The notes beneath the pieces are model-generated. The model ran no database searches and was not told where the DNA came from. It saw nothing but the letters and a program-made list of their open reading frames with translations. Below are positions 27,932-36,887 of a stretch of 64,000 bases of DNA, piece after piece. Source of the stretch: Methylibium sp. NZG. GTDB lineage: Bacteria; Pseudomonadota; Gammaproteobacteria; Burkholderiales; Burkholderiaceae_C. Both the position numbers and the translations under genes were made by a program. Location of the stretch: NCBI GenBank assembly GCA_001263235.1, contig LGRD01000031.1, forward strand, positions 1 through 64,000. Reading direction: 5' to 3'. How positions within the stretch are numbered: the first letter of the stretch is position 1; every line of letters begins with the position of its first letter.

Positions 27932-28765
27932 TCAGAATCTGAGCGTGGCCGGCAGGTACTTGGCCATCAGGTCTTCGTAGTACGGCTTCAACTCGGCCAG
28001 CACCGGCGGGTTCGGGTTCTTAGAATACAGGTCGTAGGGGTTGAAGGCCTGCACCCAGCGCAGGTTCGCCTCGTCGCGCGCATCGGTGATGTGGCGGTAC
28101 TGGCCTTCGCGGTGCCAGGCGTAGAACGAGTGGTAGCGAATCATGTACAGCGCCGGCTCGGGCAGGTGCGCCTCCAGCAGGTGGTACAGGTATTCGTCGT
28201 GGCCCCAGGACATGTGCACGGCGCCCAGCCCGCAGTGCGGTTCGTAGATGCCGTACTCGGTGTTGTAGCGGCTGTCTCGGGTGTCGGCGTTGAGCACAAA
28301 GAACTCGGGGTAGACGATGCGCTCGGAGTGCCGGCAGCCCACGGGATAGGTGTCGCCGACCACCGCCCATTGCGGTTCGCCGAACAGGCACAGCACCTTG
28401 CCCAGGTCGTGGATGAAGCCGGTGAGCACGAACCAGTCGGGGTGGCCGTCGGCGCGGATCGCCTCGGCTGTTTGCAGCAGGTGGCTGATTTGCGGCAGCA
28501 GGGTGTCGGGGTCGGACTCGTCGACCAGCGTGTTCAAGTAGTCGAGCGCAGCCCAGGGCGACATCTCTCGCCGGTTGAACTGCAACCACTGCGCCTTCTT
28601 GGCGGCGACGAAGTCGAAGGTCTGGTGCTGGTGGTTGTGGCGATAGAACTCGCGCACGCGGGCGGTGGTGGGGTCGGCGCTCTCGGGGTCGCCGCCGTAG
28701 TTCCGGTACGAATCGCGCTGGCTCGGTTCGGCCAGGCCGGCGGCAGTGTCAGTGGGGCGGTTCAT
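27932..28765 (-). CDS. Myo-inositol oxygenase (MIOX) family dioxygenase
   Basis: A 277-residue HD-fold di-iron enzyme predicted to cleave myo-inositol to D-glucuronate with O2. Metal ligands match the mammalian enzyme: His95 (ISHLLQTAEA), His119-Asp120 (FIHDLGKV), His189 (WGHDEYLYH), His212 (RYHSFYAWH) and Asp245 (NPYDLYSK). The substrate-loop segment VGDTYPVGCRHSERIVYPEF and the C-terminus LKPYYEDLMAKYLP also match. Near full length (mammalian MIOX 285). It starts 33 bases after the CHAT/lipase gene, so the two may be cotranscribed. No other inositol gene is nearby. The enzyme is common in eukaryotes and sporadic in bacteria. Confidence 0.93.
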   Translation of the reverse strand: MNRPTDTAAGLAEPSQRDSYRNYGGDPESADPTTARVREFYRHNHQHQTFDFVAAKKAQWLQFNRREMSPWAALDYLNTLVDESDPDTLLPQISHLLQTAEAIRADGHPDWFVLTGFIHDLGKVLCLFGEPQWAVVGDTYPVGCRHSERIVYPEFFVLNADTRDSRYNTEYGIYEPHCGLGAVHMSWGHDEYLYHLLEAHLPEPALYMIRYHSFYAWHREGQYRHITDARDEANLRWVQAFNPYDLYSKNPNPPVLAELKPYYEDLMAKYLPATLRF

Positions 28766-28798
28766 GGTGAGTGCGGTGGCTTTGGCCTGCGAAAGGGC

Positions 28799-31700
28799 TC
28801 ATCGACCCGCGTAGCCGCGCAGCACCGCCAGCAACGTCTGCGCTGCTTTCGCTTCGGCCGACGATCCTGCGCTGTAGGGCGCCAGCACGAAGCCGGCCTG
28901 GTCGGCGACCGAGGCCCACATCCACGGCACGCCGGCGCGACGGTGCAGGTCGTCGTAGGCGGCCAGCACCACCGGCAGTTGCGCGGCCAGCGTCTTGCTG
29001 GCGAGCGCCTCGTAGACGCCCAGCTCGGGCAGGCCGACGACGCTCCAGAAGTCCGGATCGTCCCGGCGCTTGCGCTCCAGGCTGTCGCGCACCAGCGCGG
29101 TGTCTTGCGGGTCGAAGCCGCCCCAGCCTGCGTTGCCGGCCTGCGCAAGCAGTTCGGCGCCCATGCGGTTGAGCGCCGGATAGAACAGGTCTGCGTCGCG
29201 CGAGTGGCGGGCCAGCGTCTCGGCGCGGCGGTAGTGATCGGCCATCGCCGCGATCGCGTCGGCATTCGCCTGGGTTCGGCCGGCGTGCGCCTCCAGCAGT
29301 GCCAGGCGCTTGTGCGCCGAGCCGAGCAGGCTTTCGCGTTCGATCGTCGGCGCAAGGCTCACCAGCGCATTGAGCATCGAGATGGCAGCGCGGATCTCCT
29401 CGCGCCCTTGCCCAGTCAGTGTCTGGATTTCAGCTTGAGGCTTGCCCGCCTTGGCAGCCCGCTCGACGCTTCTCCAGCCGAGCCGCGCGCGCAGGTTGGC
29501 CAGATGCTCGCTGGCCTTGACCGAGGCGCTGCCATCGTTGGCCGCCACGGCGCGGCGATACCAGTGCACGGCGCGGTCCAGGTCGCTGGCAGCCTTGAAA
29601 GCCAGGCCGAAGGCCTCGGCGACCGCGCCCATGCCACCCCACGTGACCTCAAAGCGCGACTCCAGCCAGCGCACCTTCTCCAGGTCGCGCGCTTCGGCGC
29701 GCTGACCTTCGGCGTCGACGGCCGCGCCGCGCGTGGCGCCGCGGATCGCCAGCGTCTCCAGCGCCAACGCCAGCGCCGGCGGCGAGGCGATGTTGGCGAA
29801 CTCGGCGCCCACCGGCGGCGGTTGCCGCTTGGGGTCGTCGCTGCTGCGGCGCCACACCCAGTCGGGGTCGCCATAACACTGGTAGGCGGCCCAGGTGTTG
29901 CCTTTGGGGCTGGCTGCGCGCGCAGCGATGCGGGCTGCGTGCACCGCGTCCATGAAGCGCTGTCCGCCGAGCAGTGCGCGGTAGAACGCGGTGGCGAAGC
30001 TCTTTGCCGCCTCGTCCTCGACCGCCCAGCCGGCCGCCACCACGCAACGCACGCCGATGCGGATGAGTTGCTTGGCCACGCCGGCGGCAAACGCAGCGCG
30101 GTCGTGTTCGCGTTGTTCGTCCTCGGTCTTGAGCAGCTTGTCCGAGTCGGCCGCGAGGTGGCAGCAGTTGAGGAAGGCCAGCTCGGGCACGACGCGCATC
30201 GACTGCACCTCGCGCGGGCCGAGGAAGGTGTCGTCGCTGAGTACTACGCCGCGCAGGCGCTGGCGTTCGGTGCCGTCGGCGTCTGTCACCGTCTCGGGCG
30301 GCTCGCCGTGGCCGGCAATGTGGATGATCCGGTAGCGCTGCGCCAGCAACGCGCCGGTGACGGCGGCGGCGTCGGGGCCTTGGTTGTCGCCGGTTGCGAT
30401 CAGCGCGCGCACGCGCGACGCGTCGAGCCCCTGTTGACCGCACAGCGCATCGCGCACCGCCTCGGCCTCGGCGCGCGCGCCGGGCAACGGTGCGTACTTC
30501 TTGGGGTCCGCCTGCGGCTCGCCGATGATCAGCACCGCGTCTTCGATGCGCGCGTCGCTCACCTGTTGCCGGTACTCCACCGTGCGCAGCTTGCGCAGCA
30601 GCTTGCTGCGGATCGCCCATGGCGCGTCGGGCGTGCCGCGGCCGTCGTCGGGCGGGTCGAGCATCTCCCAGGGGATGGCGGCGGTGCCGTCGTCCACTTC
30701 CAGCAGCATCTCGCTGCTGCCGCCGAGGTTGGCTTCCATCTCCACCGGCACGAGCAACTGGAACAGCGTGCGGCCGATCTCGGCATCGCGGTTCGCGTCG
30801 TTCGAGGCGCGCCGCACCAGCTCGGTCACCAGGCGCGACTGCGCCGATTGCGCACGCACTTCGGTGCGGGCGCGTTTCGTGTCGAGCGTGTAGACGATCT
30901 TCGGCTCGCCGAACTCGTCGTTGTCGGTGGTGGCGCTGATGAAGTCGTAGGCCGCGCCGCGGTAGCCGCTGTCCAGCGGCCGGCGCAATGCACCGGCGCC
31001 GGGCAACACGGTCGGCGTGAGGGCGAAGTGTTCGGGCGATGCTTCGACAAGCAATTGCAGCCCGCGCCACGCGTCGGTCGCGCGGTCGAGATAGAGCTCG
31101 ATCAGGCGCAGGTGGCTCACCTGTGGCCAGCCGCCTTCTTGCAGTTTTTCGTTCGCCTCGCGCACGCCTTGCGCCACCGCCTGGGCCGAGGTGGCCACGC
31201 TCATGCCCACGCCGCCGCTGCCGATCAGCGTGGCCGCCAGCTCGAAGTGCGCTGCGCTGTGGCCCGGCGACTCGGCCACGCGTTGCGCCCACGCCAGGGT
31301 GGCCTGGCGCACGGTGCGTGTGAGGTCCTGGCTGCGCAGCTTGCCTTCTTCGCCCAGGCCCGCCACCACCACCTGCGGCGGGCGCGGGAGCGACAGCGGA
31401 CTCTCCGGGCTCTGACGCGTGTTGACGAAGATCTGGTGCGAGCCCGGCGTCTCGGGGTACAGCCCCGCGGCCAGCGACGCCGACATCGCGCCGCCGATGA
31501 ACTGGTCGACCACGTGCTCGGTGCCGGTCAGCGCCATCGAACCGTAGTGGCCGAGCATCAGCGTGTGGCTGATGAACTTGAGGTTGCCGTTGTGTACGCT
31601 GATGCGCAGCGCGGCATTGCGTGCAGCCGACGCGCCGGCCGGCTCGCCGCGGTCGGCGAACAGCGCGTTCAACCCGGTGGGCGGCGGCCGGCCCATGCCG

Positions 31701-34510
31701 CGCACGCGCGACGGCCGGCTGCGCACCCACGCCGTTGGCGCGGAGGGCGCGGCGTGCGTTGCGCTTGCGCTGCCGCGGCCGACCGGCACCGGCGCCGGGA
31801 ACGCCGGCAGGAGCTTCGTGTCGCCGTCGGTCAGCAATTCCAGAAAGGCCTGAAAGGAATTCGCGTGGTTGCACATGTCGCCATGCACGCAGTCCATGCG
31901 CCAGGTGCGCACGCCGGGCAGGCAGGCGTGCGTCATCGTCACGCGGCCGTCACCCTCGTCGGGCGCATCGAGGTAGACCAGGCCCTCGCGCGCGTCGACC
32001 TCGAAGCCGACCGGCGTGAACTTGGCCTTGCCGGTGACGAGCAGGATGCGGTCCTTGCAACCGGGCAGCACGTCCAGCACCTGTTGGTCCATCTTCTTGC
32101 GCCACGCCACGGCGTGGTCGAGCGCGGCCTGCGGCGGCACACCCCAGCGGTAGGCGTTGCGCTGCGTTTCGTCGTCGTGCCAGCGGTTGGCGCGGCGCAC
32201 GGTCTCGATGTCCTGGTCGGCCAGCGCCTGCCACCGCGCGCTGCTGGCCAGGCCGAGCGACTCGTCGAGCAGCCCCGCCTGCAGCTGGATGAAGCCCGGC
32301 ATCTCGGCCATCAACTGGCGCGCTTTGTGGTCCTGGAACGGCAGGCCGAAGGCGGCGAGCGCGTTGCCGAAGCTGTCGTCGCCCGACAGCACCTGCATCG
32401 GCGCGAACGAGCCGGCATTGGGCGTGCCCACCATCAACAGGCGCGAGCCGGGGCGGGCAAGCCAGGCCTTCCAGGTGTCTGGCCGTTCGAGCTGCACGGT
32501 GCGCGCCAGCAGCCCACCCATGGAGTGCGCGAGCACGCGCACCGGCTGGCCGGTGGTGGCGCGCGCGGCGATCGCCACCTCCATCGCATCGGCCAGGCGG
32601 CGCGCTTCGTGTTCGATCGGGCGGCGCCAGTCGAACGCAAACTCGATCACCTCGTGGCTGGCCGACAAGAACTCCACCAGGTCGTCGTAGCTCACGCCCA
32701 CGGGCCCGTCGGGCGTGACGTTGCCGGCGCCCTCGCGCCACGCCAGGCTGCCCAGCCCGCCGATGATGCGCGCGCCCAGCCACACGCGCTTGCCGTCCAC
32801 CGCCAGGTGGCTGCCCAGGATGCCGGGCAGCAGGAACACCGCGGGGCGCTCTGCAGCCGGTTTGTCGCTGGAAGACCGGCGCGCGCCGCGCAGCCCGTCG
32901 GCCGAGCTGCCGGCCCACGACATCGGCCCGATCGCCTGGAAGTCGGCCGGCGCGTCTTGCATGAGCGCGCAGCACACCGCGTCGGCGGTGCGCGGGTTGC
33001 TGAAGTAGCTGAAGTGCGTGACCTTGCCGCCCTGGTCGAACAGGAAGCTCGCACCCGCCTGCCCGCCCGAGGGCGCGCGCGGCGTGCCGCCGTACATCGA
33101 GCGCGTCTGCACCACGAGGTCGTTGTCGGTCCAGTAGAAGGCGTCCGACAGCAGCGTCTTGACCCACGACATGATCGAGTCGCCCTGCACGTCGCCGGCT
33201 ACCACGTGCAGCTTGCCGGGCAGCGGACCGGTGGCGTCGGCCGCGTGCAGCCACTGCACGAGCGCGCTGTCGGGCGTCATCGCCTCGATGCCGGGCAGAA
33301 CGGCCGGGTCGGTGCGCTGAGCGGCGACCTCGCCGATGAAGTCGACGATGGCTGGCGCGACCGGCACGGCGGCCAGCTCCAGCGACCACTTGAGCACCGA
33401 CACATAGGCATCCATGCGCTTCGATGCGAGCAGCGTGCCGCGCGCCGGGCAGGCCACGCGCACGACGCGCTCGATGCGGATGTCGCGGCCCTTGAGGTGG
33501 GCGGCGAGTTGCAGCAGCGCGTCGCGCTGCGCCTTGTACTTTGCGCCGCTGAAGGGCGCGAGCGTCGCCGCGTCGAGAGCGGGGTTGGCGCACACGCGCG
33601 CCAGCACCTCGGCCACCAGGCCGCCGCGCGAGTGCGTCAGCAGGTGCACGCGCGCGCCGTCGGGCAGCGCCTGCGCCAGCATCAGCGCGTTGTCGACGGG
33701 GCCGGCGGTAAGCGTCGGGTGGTCGAAGCCGTAGACGCGGTTGCCGTAGTGCGCAAAGAGGTTGCGCACCTTCTGCGGGTGCTCCTTCCACAGCTTGCCG
33801 AAGGTGCCTTGCGTTTCGGAGAACGTGCCGTGCAGCAGCACGAGCACCGGCGCGCTGCCAGCGGAGGGAAGTTTGTCGAGCCGCGTGCCGCGGGCCTTGA
33901 GCGGCGCGTCGAACGCATCGGCATCGAGCGCGTAGACGCCGGCCACCACCTGGCTGTCGACATGCGCGCCGATCTTCTGTGCCGAGAACTTGGCGGCTGG
34001 TTCGCGCCGCAGGCCGGTGACCACCTCGATGGCCGACAGCAACACGTCGCCGAGCCGGCCGCGCGTGGCGCCGCGCACCGACGGCGCTTGCTCCAGGCCT
34101 TGCCAGCTGAGCTGTGCCGGCACCGCCACCTCGTGCGGCCGTGCATCGGCCGAACCCGCGCCGCCGCGCGTGGTTGCAGCCGAGGGGTCGGCGTCGGCCC
34201 CGGCCTGCGCCAGCATCAGGTCGCGCGCTGTCTCGGGGTGCAGCATCAGCGACGGGCCGTTGGTGATGTGCAGCACCACCGCGTCCAGCCCCGGCCGTGC
34301 CGTCAGGCGCACCGTGCCGCCCGCGCCGCGCCGCGCGCCGACCTGCACGCTTTGCGTCACGGTGCCGCGCCCACCAAAGGCCGGCGCTGTGGGCGCACCC
34401 GCGCTGCCACGTGTGCCGCCCGCCGCAGGCAAAGCCTGGCCGGGGACGATGAAGACGATCTCCTCGGGGCTGTCGGCGGGAGTTGCGGTGGCGGCGGGAG
34501 CGTCGTTCAT
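28799..34510 (-). CDS. Giant protein with two alpha/beta-hydrolase domains and a CHAT protease domain
   Basis: A 1903-residue protein from ATG 34510. Domain order by residue: low-complexity start (1-125); first hydrolase (about 218-470), with VLVLLHGTFSETQG and nucleophile Ser294 in THSRGG; second hydrolase (about 556-900), with AVFLLPGILGSHL, Ser663 in AHSMGG and GTPNAG; a beta-rich region (965-1300); a CHAT caspase-like domain (about 1310-1555) with His1401 in IHIAGHGEP and Cys1449/1450 in LAFLNCCH; and a helical, TPR-like C-terminus (1610-1903). No signal peptide or membrane helix is seen. CHAT proteases in other bacteria act in defence or cell death. The substrate and partner are unknown. 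Next to a hybrid kinase gene and MIOX on the same strand. Confidence 0.9.
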   Translation of the reverse strand: MNDAPAATATPADSPEEIVFIVPGQALPAAGGTRGSAGAPTAPAFGGRGTVTQSVQVGARRGAGGTVRLTARPGLDAVVLHITNGPSLMLHPETARDLMLAQAGADADPSAATTRGGAGSADARPHEVAVPAQLSWQGLEQAPSVRGATRGRLGDVLLSAIEVVTGLRREPAAKFSAQKIGAHVDSQVVAGVYALDADAFDAPLKARGTRLDKLPSAGSAPVLVLLHGTFSETQGTFGKLWKEHPQKVRNLFAHYGNRVYGFDHPTLTAGPVDNALMLAQALPDGARVHLLTHSRGGLVAEVLARVCANPALDAATLAPFSGAKYKAQRDALLQLAAHLKGRDIRIERVVRVACPARGTLLASKRMDAYVSVLKWSLELAAVPVAPAIVDFIGEVAAQRTDPAVLPGIEAMTPDSALVQWLHAADATGPLPGKLHVVAGDVQGDSIMSWVKTLLSDAFYWTDNDLVVQTRSMYGGTPRAPSGGQAGASFLFDQGGKVTHFSYFSNPRTADAVCCALMQDAPADFQAIGPMSWAGSSADGLRGARRSSSDKPAAERPAVFLLPGILGSHLAVDGKRVWLGARIIGGLGSLAWREGAGNVTPDGPVGVSYDDLVEFLSASHEVIEFAFDWRRPIEHEARRLADAMEVAIAARATTGQPVRVLAHSMGGLLARTVQLERPDTWKAWLARPGSRLLMVGTPNAGSFAPMQVLSGDDSFGNALAAFGLPFQDHKARQLMAEMPGFIQLQAGLLDESLGLASSARWQALADQDIETVRRANRWHDDETQRNAYRWGVPPQAALDHAVAWRKKMDQQVLDVLPGCKDRILLVTGKAKFTPVGFEVDAREGLVYLDAPDEGDGRVTMTHACLPGVRTWRMDCVHGDMCNHANSFQAFLELLTDGDTKLLPAFPAPVPVGRGSASATHAAPSAPTAWVRSRPSRVRGMGRPPPTGLNALFADRGEPAGASAARNAALRISVHNGNLKFISHTLMLGHYGSMALTGTEHVVDQFIGGAMSASLAAGLYPETPGSHQIFVNTRQSPESPLSLPRPPQVVVAGLGEEGKLRSQDLTRTVRQATLAWAQRVAESPGHSAAHFELAATLIGSGGVGMSVATSAQAVAQGVREANEKLQEGGWPQVSHLRLIELYLDRATDAWRGLQLLVEASPEHFALTPTVLPGAGALRRPLDSGYRGAAYDFISATTDNDEFGEPKIVYTLDTKRARTEVRAQSAQSRLVTELVRRASNDANRDAEIGRTLFQLLVPVEMEANLGGSSEMLLEVDDGTAAIPWEMLDPPDDGRGTPDAPWAIRSKLLRKLRTVEYRQQVSDARIEDAVLIIGEPQADPKKYAPLPGARAEAEAVRDALCGQQGLDASRVRALIATGDNQGPDAAAVTGALLAQRYRIIHIAGHGEPPETVTDADGTERQRLRGVVLSDDTFLGPREVQSMRVVPELAFLNCCHLAADSDKLLKTEDEQREHDRAAFAAGVAKQLIRIGVRCVVAAGWAVEDEAAKSFATAFYRALLGGQRFMDAVHAARIAARAASPKGNTWAAYQCYGDPDWVWRRSSDDPKRQPPPVGAEFANIASPPALALALETLAIRGATRGAAVDAEGQRAEARDLEKVRWLESRFEVTWGGMGAVAEAFGLAFKAASDLDRAVHWYRRAVAANDGSASVKASEHLANLRARLGWRSVERAAKAGKPQAEIQTLTGQGREEIRAAISMLNALVSLAPTIERESLLGSAHKRLALLEAHAGRTQANADAIAAMADHYRRAETLARHSRDADLFYPALNRMGAELLAQAGNAGWGGFDPQDTALVRDSLERKRRDDPDFWSVVGLPELGVYEALASKTLAAQLPVVLAAYDDLHRRAGVPWMWASVADQAGFVLAPYSAGSSAEAKAAQTLLAVLRGYAGR

Positions 34511-34527
34511 GGTTTGGCCTTGTTGGC

Positions 34528-34563
34528 TTGCGTGACTTGTGCGGCTTGCGTGGCTTGCGTGGC
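34528..34563. repeat. 9-bp tandem repeat upstream of the CHAT/lipase gene
   Basis: Four units of consensus TTGCGTGGC, two perfect and two with one or two changes, begin 18 bases upstream of the ATG at 34510. On the coding strand the unit reads GCCACGCAA. The array lies in the leader where a ribosome site would be expected; the gap to the hybrid kinase stop is 246 bases and I saw no other gene in it. Confidence 0.85.
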
Positions 34564-34756
34564 TTGTGTCCGGGCGCGGGCTGCGTTTCGGGTTCTTGTG
34601 CCGGCTGCTGGGCGGGTCGCGGCTGCAACCGAGTCTTGCAACGCCAAGGTGTCGAATCATCGGCGCATCGCGTCCCACCGGCAAACCCCAAACCGTAGGA
34701 CGCGCCTCCCCGATCGCACCGTTGCGGACCAGCTCAGTCGGCCGCTGGCCGGCCCT

Positions 34757-36883
34757 CTACGCCGCGACCAGCTCCGGCAGGTGCCGCTCCAGCGTCTCGC
34801 GCAGCGCGTCGAGGTTGACCGGCTTGGTGACGATGTCGTCCATGCCCGCCGAATCGCAGCGCTCCTGCACGTCGAGGATGTTGTCGGCCGTCAGCGCCAC
34901 CAGCGGGGTGCGGCGCGGCGTGGCCTGGGTCGCCTCCCAGCGGCGGATCTCGCGCGCGGTGGTGTAGCCGTCCATGCCCGGCATCTGCAGGTCGAGCAGG
35001 ATCAGCCCGAACCCTTGCGGCAGGCGCTGCAGCGCTTCATGGCCGTCGGCAGCAGTGCAGACTTCGCACCCCATCGACTCCAGCAGTGCGCGGCCCACGT
35101 CCTGGCTGAGCTCGTTGCTCTCGACGAGCAGCACGCTCGGCGCGTCGAGCCCAGCAGCGGCGGCCGGCGTTGGCGCAGGCGGCTGCGGAGGCCGCTCGGG
35201 CTGCACGTCGGTGGGAGCCGCCGGCGCTGCGTCTTCCAACTCGCCCACCTCGACCACTTCAGAGAGGGCCTGCGCGCCGAGAAGCGCCTGGATCAGGTCT
35301 TCGCGCCGACACGGCAGGCTCAAGCTCATGCCCTCGGCGTCATCGTCTTCCAGCCCGCGCTGCGCGCTGTCGTGCATCGTGATCCAGCGCAGGTGGCCAG
35401 CTTCGGCGGCGTTCACCTTGAGCGACGCCAGCGACAGCACGTGCGTGAAGGGGTGACGCTGCTGGGCCAGCACCGTGCGCAGCGCGCCCGCGTTGTGTAC
35501 GGCGTTCACGCGCACGCCGAGCGCCAGCAGCCGCGTGCACAGCGCCCGCGCACGGCCGGTGTGCGGGTCGGCCACCAGCGCGTGCATCGGCACGCCGTTC
35601 GGCTCGGACGGCAGCGCCTGGCTCGGCACGATGTGGCTTTGCGCCTGTGGCAACTCGAACCAGAACTTGGCGCCCCGCCCGAGCTGGCTCTGCACCCCGA
35701 GCTGCCCGCCCATCAACTGCACCAGCTGGCGGCTGATCGCCAGGCCCAGGCCGGCGCCCGCCGGCGACACCGCCGGATCGGTGTGCGTGGGCGCGCGGAA
35801 CAGCCGCGCCTGGTCTTCCGCGCTCAAGCCGCTGCCCGTGTCGCGCACCTCGAAGTGGACGCCGGCGGAGGCGCTCACCGTGGCCGCCACCCACGACACC
35901 GTGAGCTTGACCTCGCCGCGCTCGGTGAACTTGATGGCGTTGCCCACCAGGTTGCCCAGCACCTGGCGCAGCCGGCCGGGGTCGCCGAGCATCTCGGCCG
36001 GCAGGTTGGGGCCGACCTGATAGAACAGCGCCAGCCCGGCGGCCTCGGCCTGTGGCGTCATCAAGCCGATCACGCCTTCGACCAGCAGCACGGGGTCGAA
36101 GCTCTCGCGCACCACAGCCACCTCGTTGGCCTGCAGTTGGGAGTACTCCCGGATGTCGTTGACGACCTGCAGCAGCGCCGCGCCCGAGTTGTGCGCCTGC
36201 TGCGCCTGGCGTCGCTGCGCTGCCGACATCGGCGCGGTGAGCAAGGCGTCGGACATGCCCAGCAGGCCGCCGAGCGGGGTGCGGATCTCGTGCGTGAGAC
36301 GCGCCAGAAAGTGGGTCTTGATGCGCGCATCTTCGGTCGCCTCGCGGTGCGCCTTCTCCAGCAGCGCGGTGTGCACCGCCTGCTCTTCGACCTTGCGCTC
36401 GGCGCGGCGCAGCGCCCGCAGCGGCAGCAGCCGCAGCGCCGCAAAAATAGTCGCGGCCAACAACGCGCCCAGCAAAAAAGCAATGCCGGCCCCGAGAAGC
36501 GCCGGCCTCAGCGAACGCTCGATCTCGATCTGCCCGACCTCGCGGCCGGCGTCGAACACCGGCAGCGTGGCCGACACCGTCGGCGCGTCGAGCGCTTGCG
36601 TGTTCTCGGCGATGAGCTTGCCTTGCGCGTCGCGCACGCGGCGGGCCTCGGCGGTGCCGTCGCCGGGCCGGCGGGCCAACACCTCGTCGATGCGGTCGGC
36701 CTGGAACTGCCACATGTCGGGCGATTCGTTGATCAACTGCGTGAACAGGCGCGCGTTGCCTTCGACTTCGAGCCGCAGTTCGGATTGCACGGCCTGGTAA
36801 TGAACCGCGAAATAGGCCGATGGCAACAGCAGCAGGATCGCCACCGCGATCAGCCCCGCCACCAGCGTGATCGTGCGTTCCAT
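34757..36883 (-). CDS. Hybrid sensor histidine kinase/response regulator
   Basis: A 708-residue membrane kinase. Two helices (4-24 and about 128-152) bracket a short periplasmic domain. Then a coiled coil, a HisKA domain with phosphoacceptor His198 (RLTHEIRTPLGG), a HATPase domain (LGNLVGNAIKFTE, VRDTGSGLS, GAGLGLAISRQLV), a degenerate receiver-like module (about 435-540) without a clear phosphoacceptor Asp, and a C-terminal receiver with Asp631 (LLDLQMPGMDGY) and Lys in VTKPVNL. The stop of the PstS-like gene is four bases before its ATG, so the periplasmic protein probably feeds the sensor. Confidence 0.92.
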   Translation of the reverse strand: MERTITLVAGLIAVAILLLLPSAYFAVHYQAVQSELRLEVEGNARLFTQLINESPDMWQFQADRIDEVLARRPGDGTAEARRVRDAQGKLIAENTQALDAPTVSATLPVFDAGREVGQIEIERSLRPALLGAGIAFLLGALLAATIFAALRLLPLRALRRAERKVEEQAVHTALLEKAHREATEDARIKTHFLARLTHEIRTPLGGLLGMSDALLTAPMSAAQRRQAQQAHNSGAALLQVVNDIREYSQLQANEVAVVRESFDPVLLVEGVIGLMTPQAEAAGLALFYQVGPNLPAEMLGDPGRLRQVLGNLVGNAIKFTERGEVKLTVSWVAATVSASAGVHFEVRDTGSGLSAEDQARLFRAPTHTDPAVSPAGAGLGLAISRQLVQLMGGQLGVQSQLGRGAKFWFELPQAQSHIVPSQALPSEPNGVPMHALVADPHTGRARALCTRLLALGVRVNAVHNAGALRTVLAQQRHPFTHVLSLASLKVNAAEAGHLRWITMHDSAQRGLEDDDAEGMSLSLPCRREDLIQALLGAQALSEVVEVGELEDAAPAAPTDVQPERPPQPPAPTPAAAAGLDAPSVLLVESNELSQDVGRALLESMGCEVCTAADGHEALQRLPQGFGLILLDLQMPGMDGYTTAREIRRWEATQATPRRTPLVALTADNILDVQERCDSAGMDDIVTKPVNLDALRETLERHLPELVAA

Positions 36884-36887
36884 GGAT

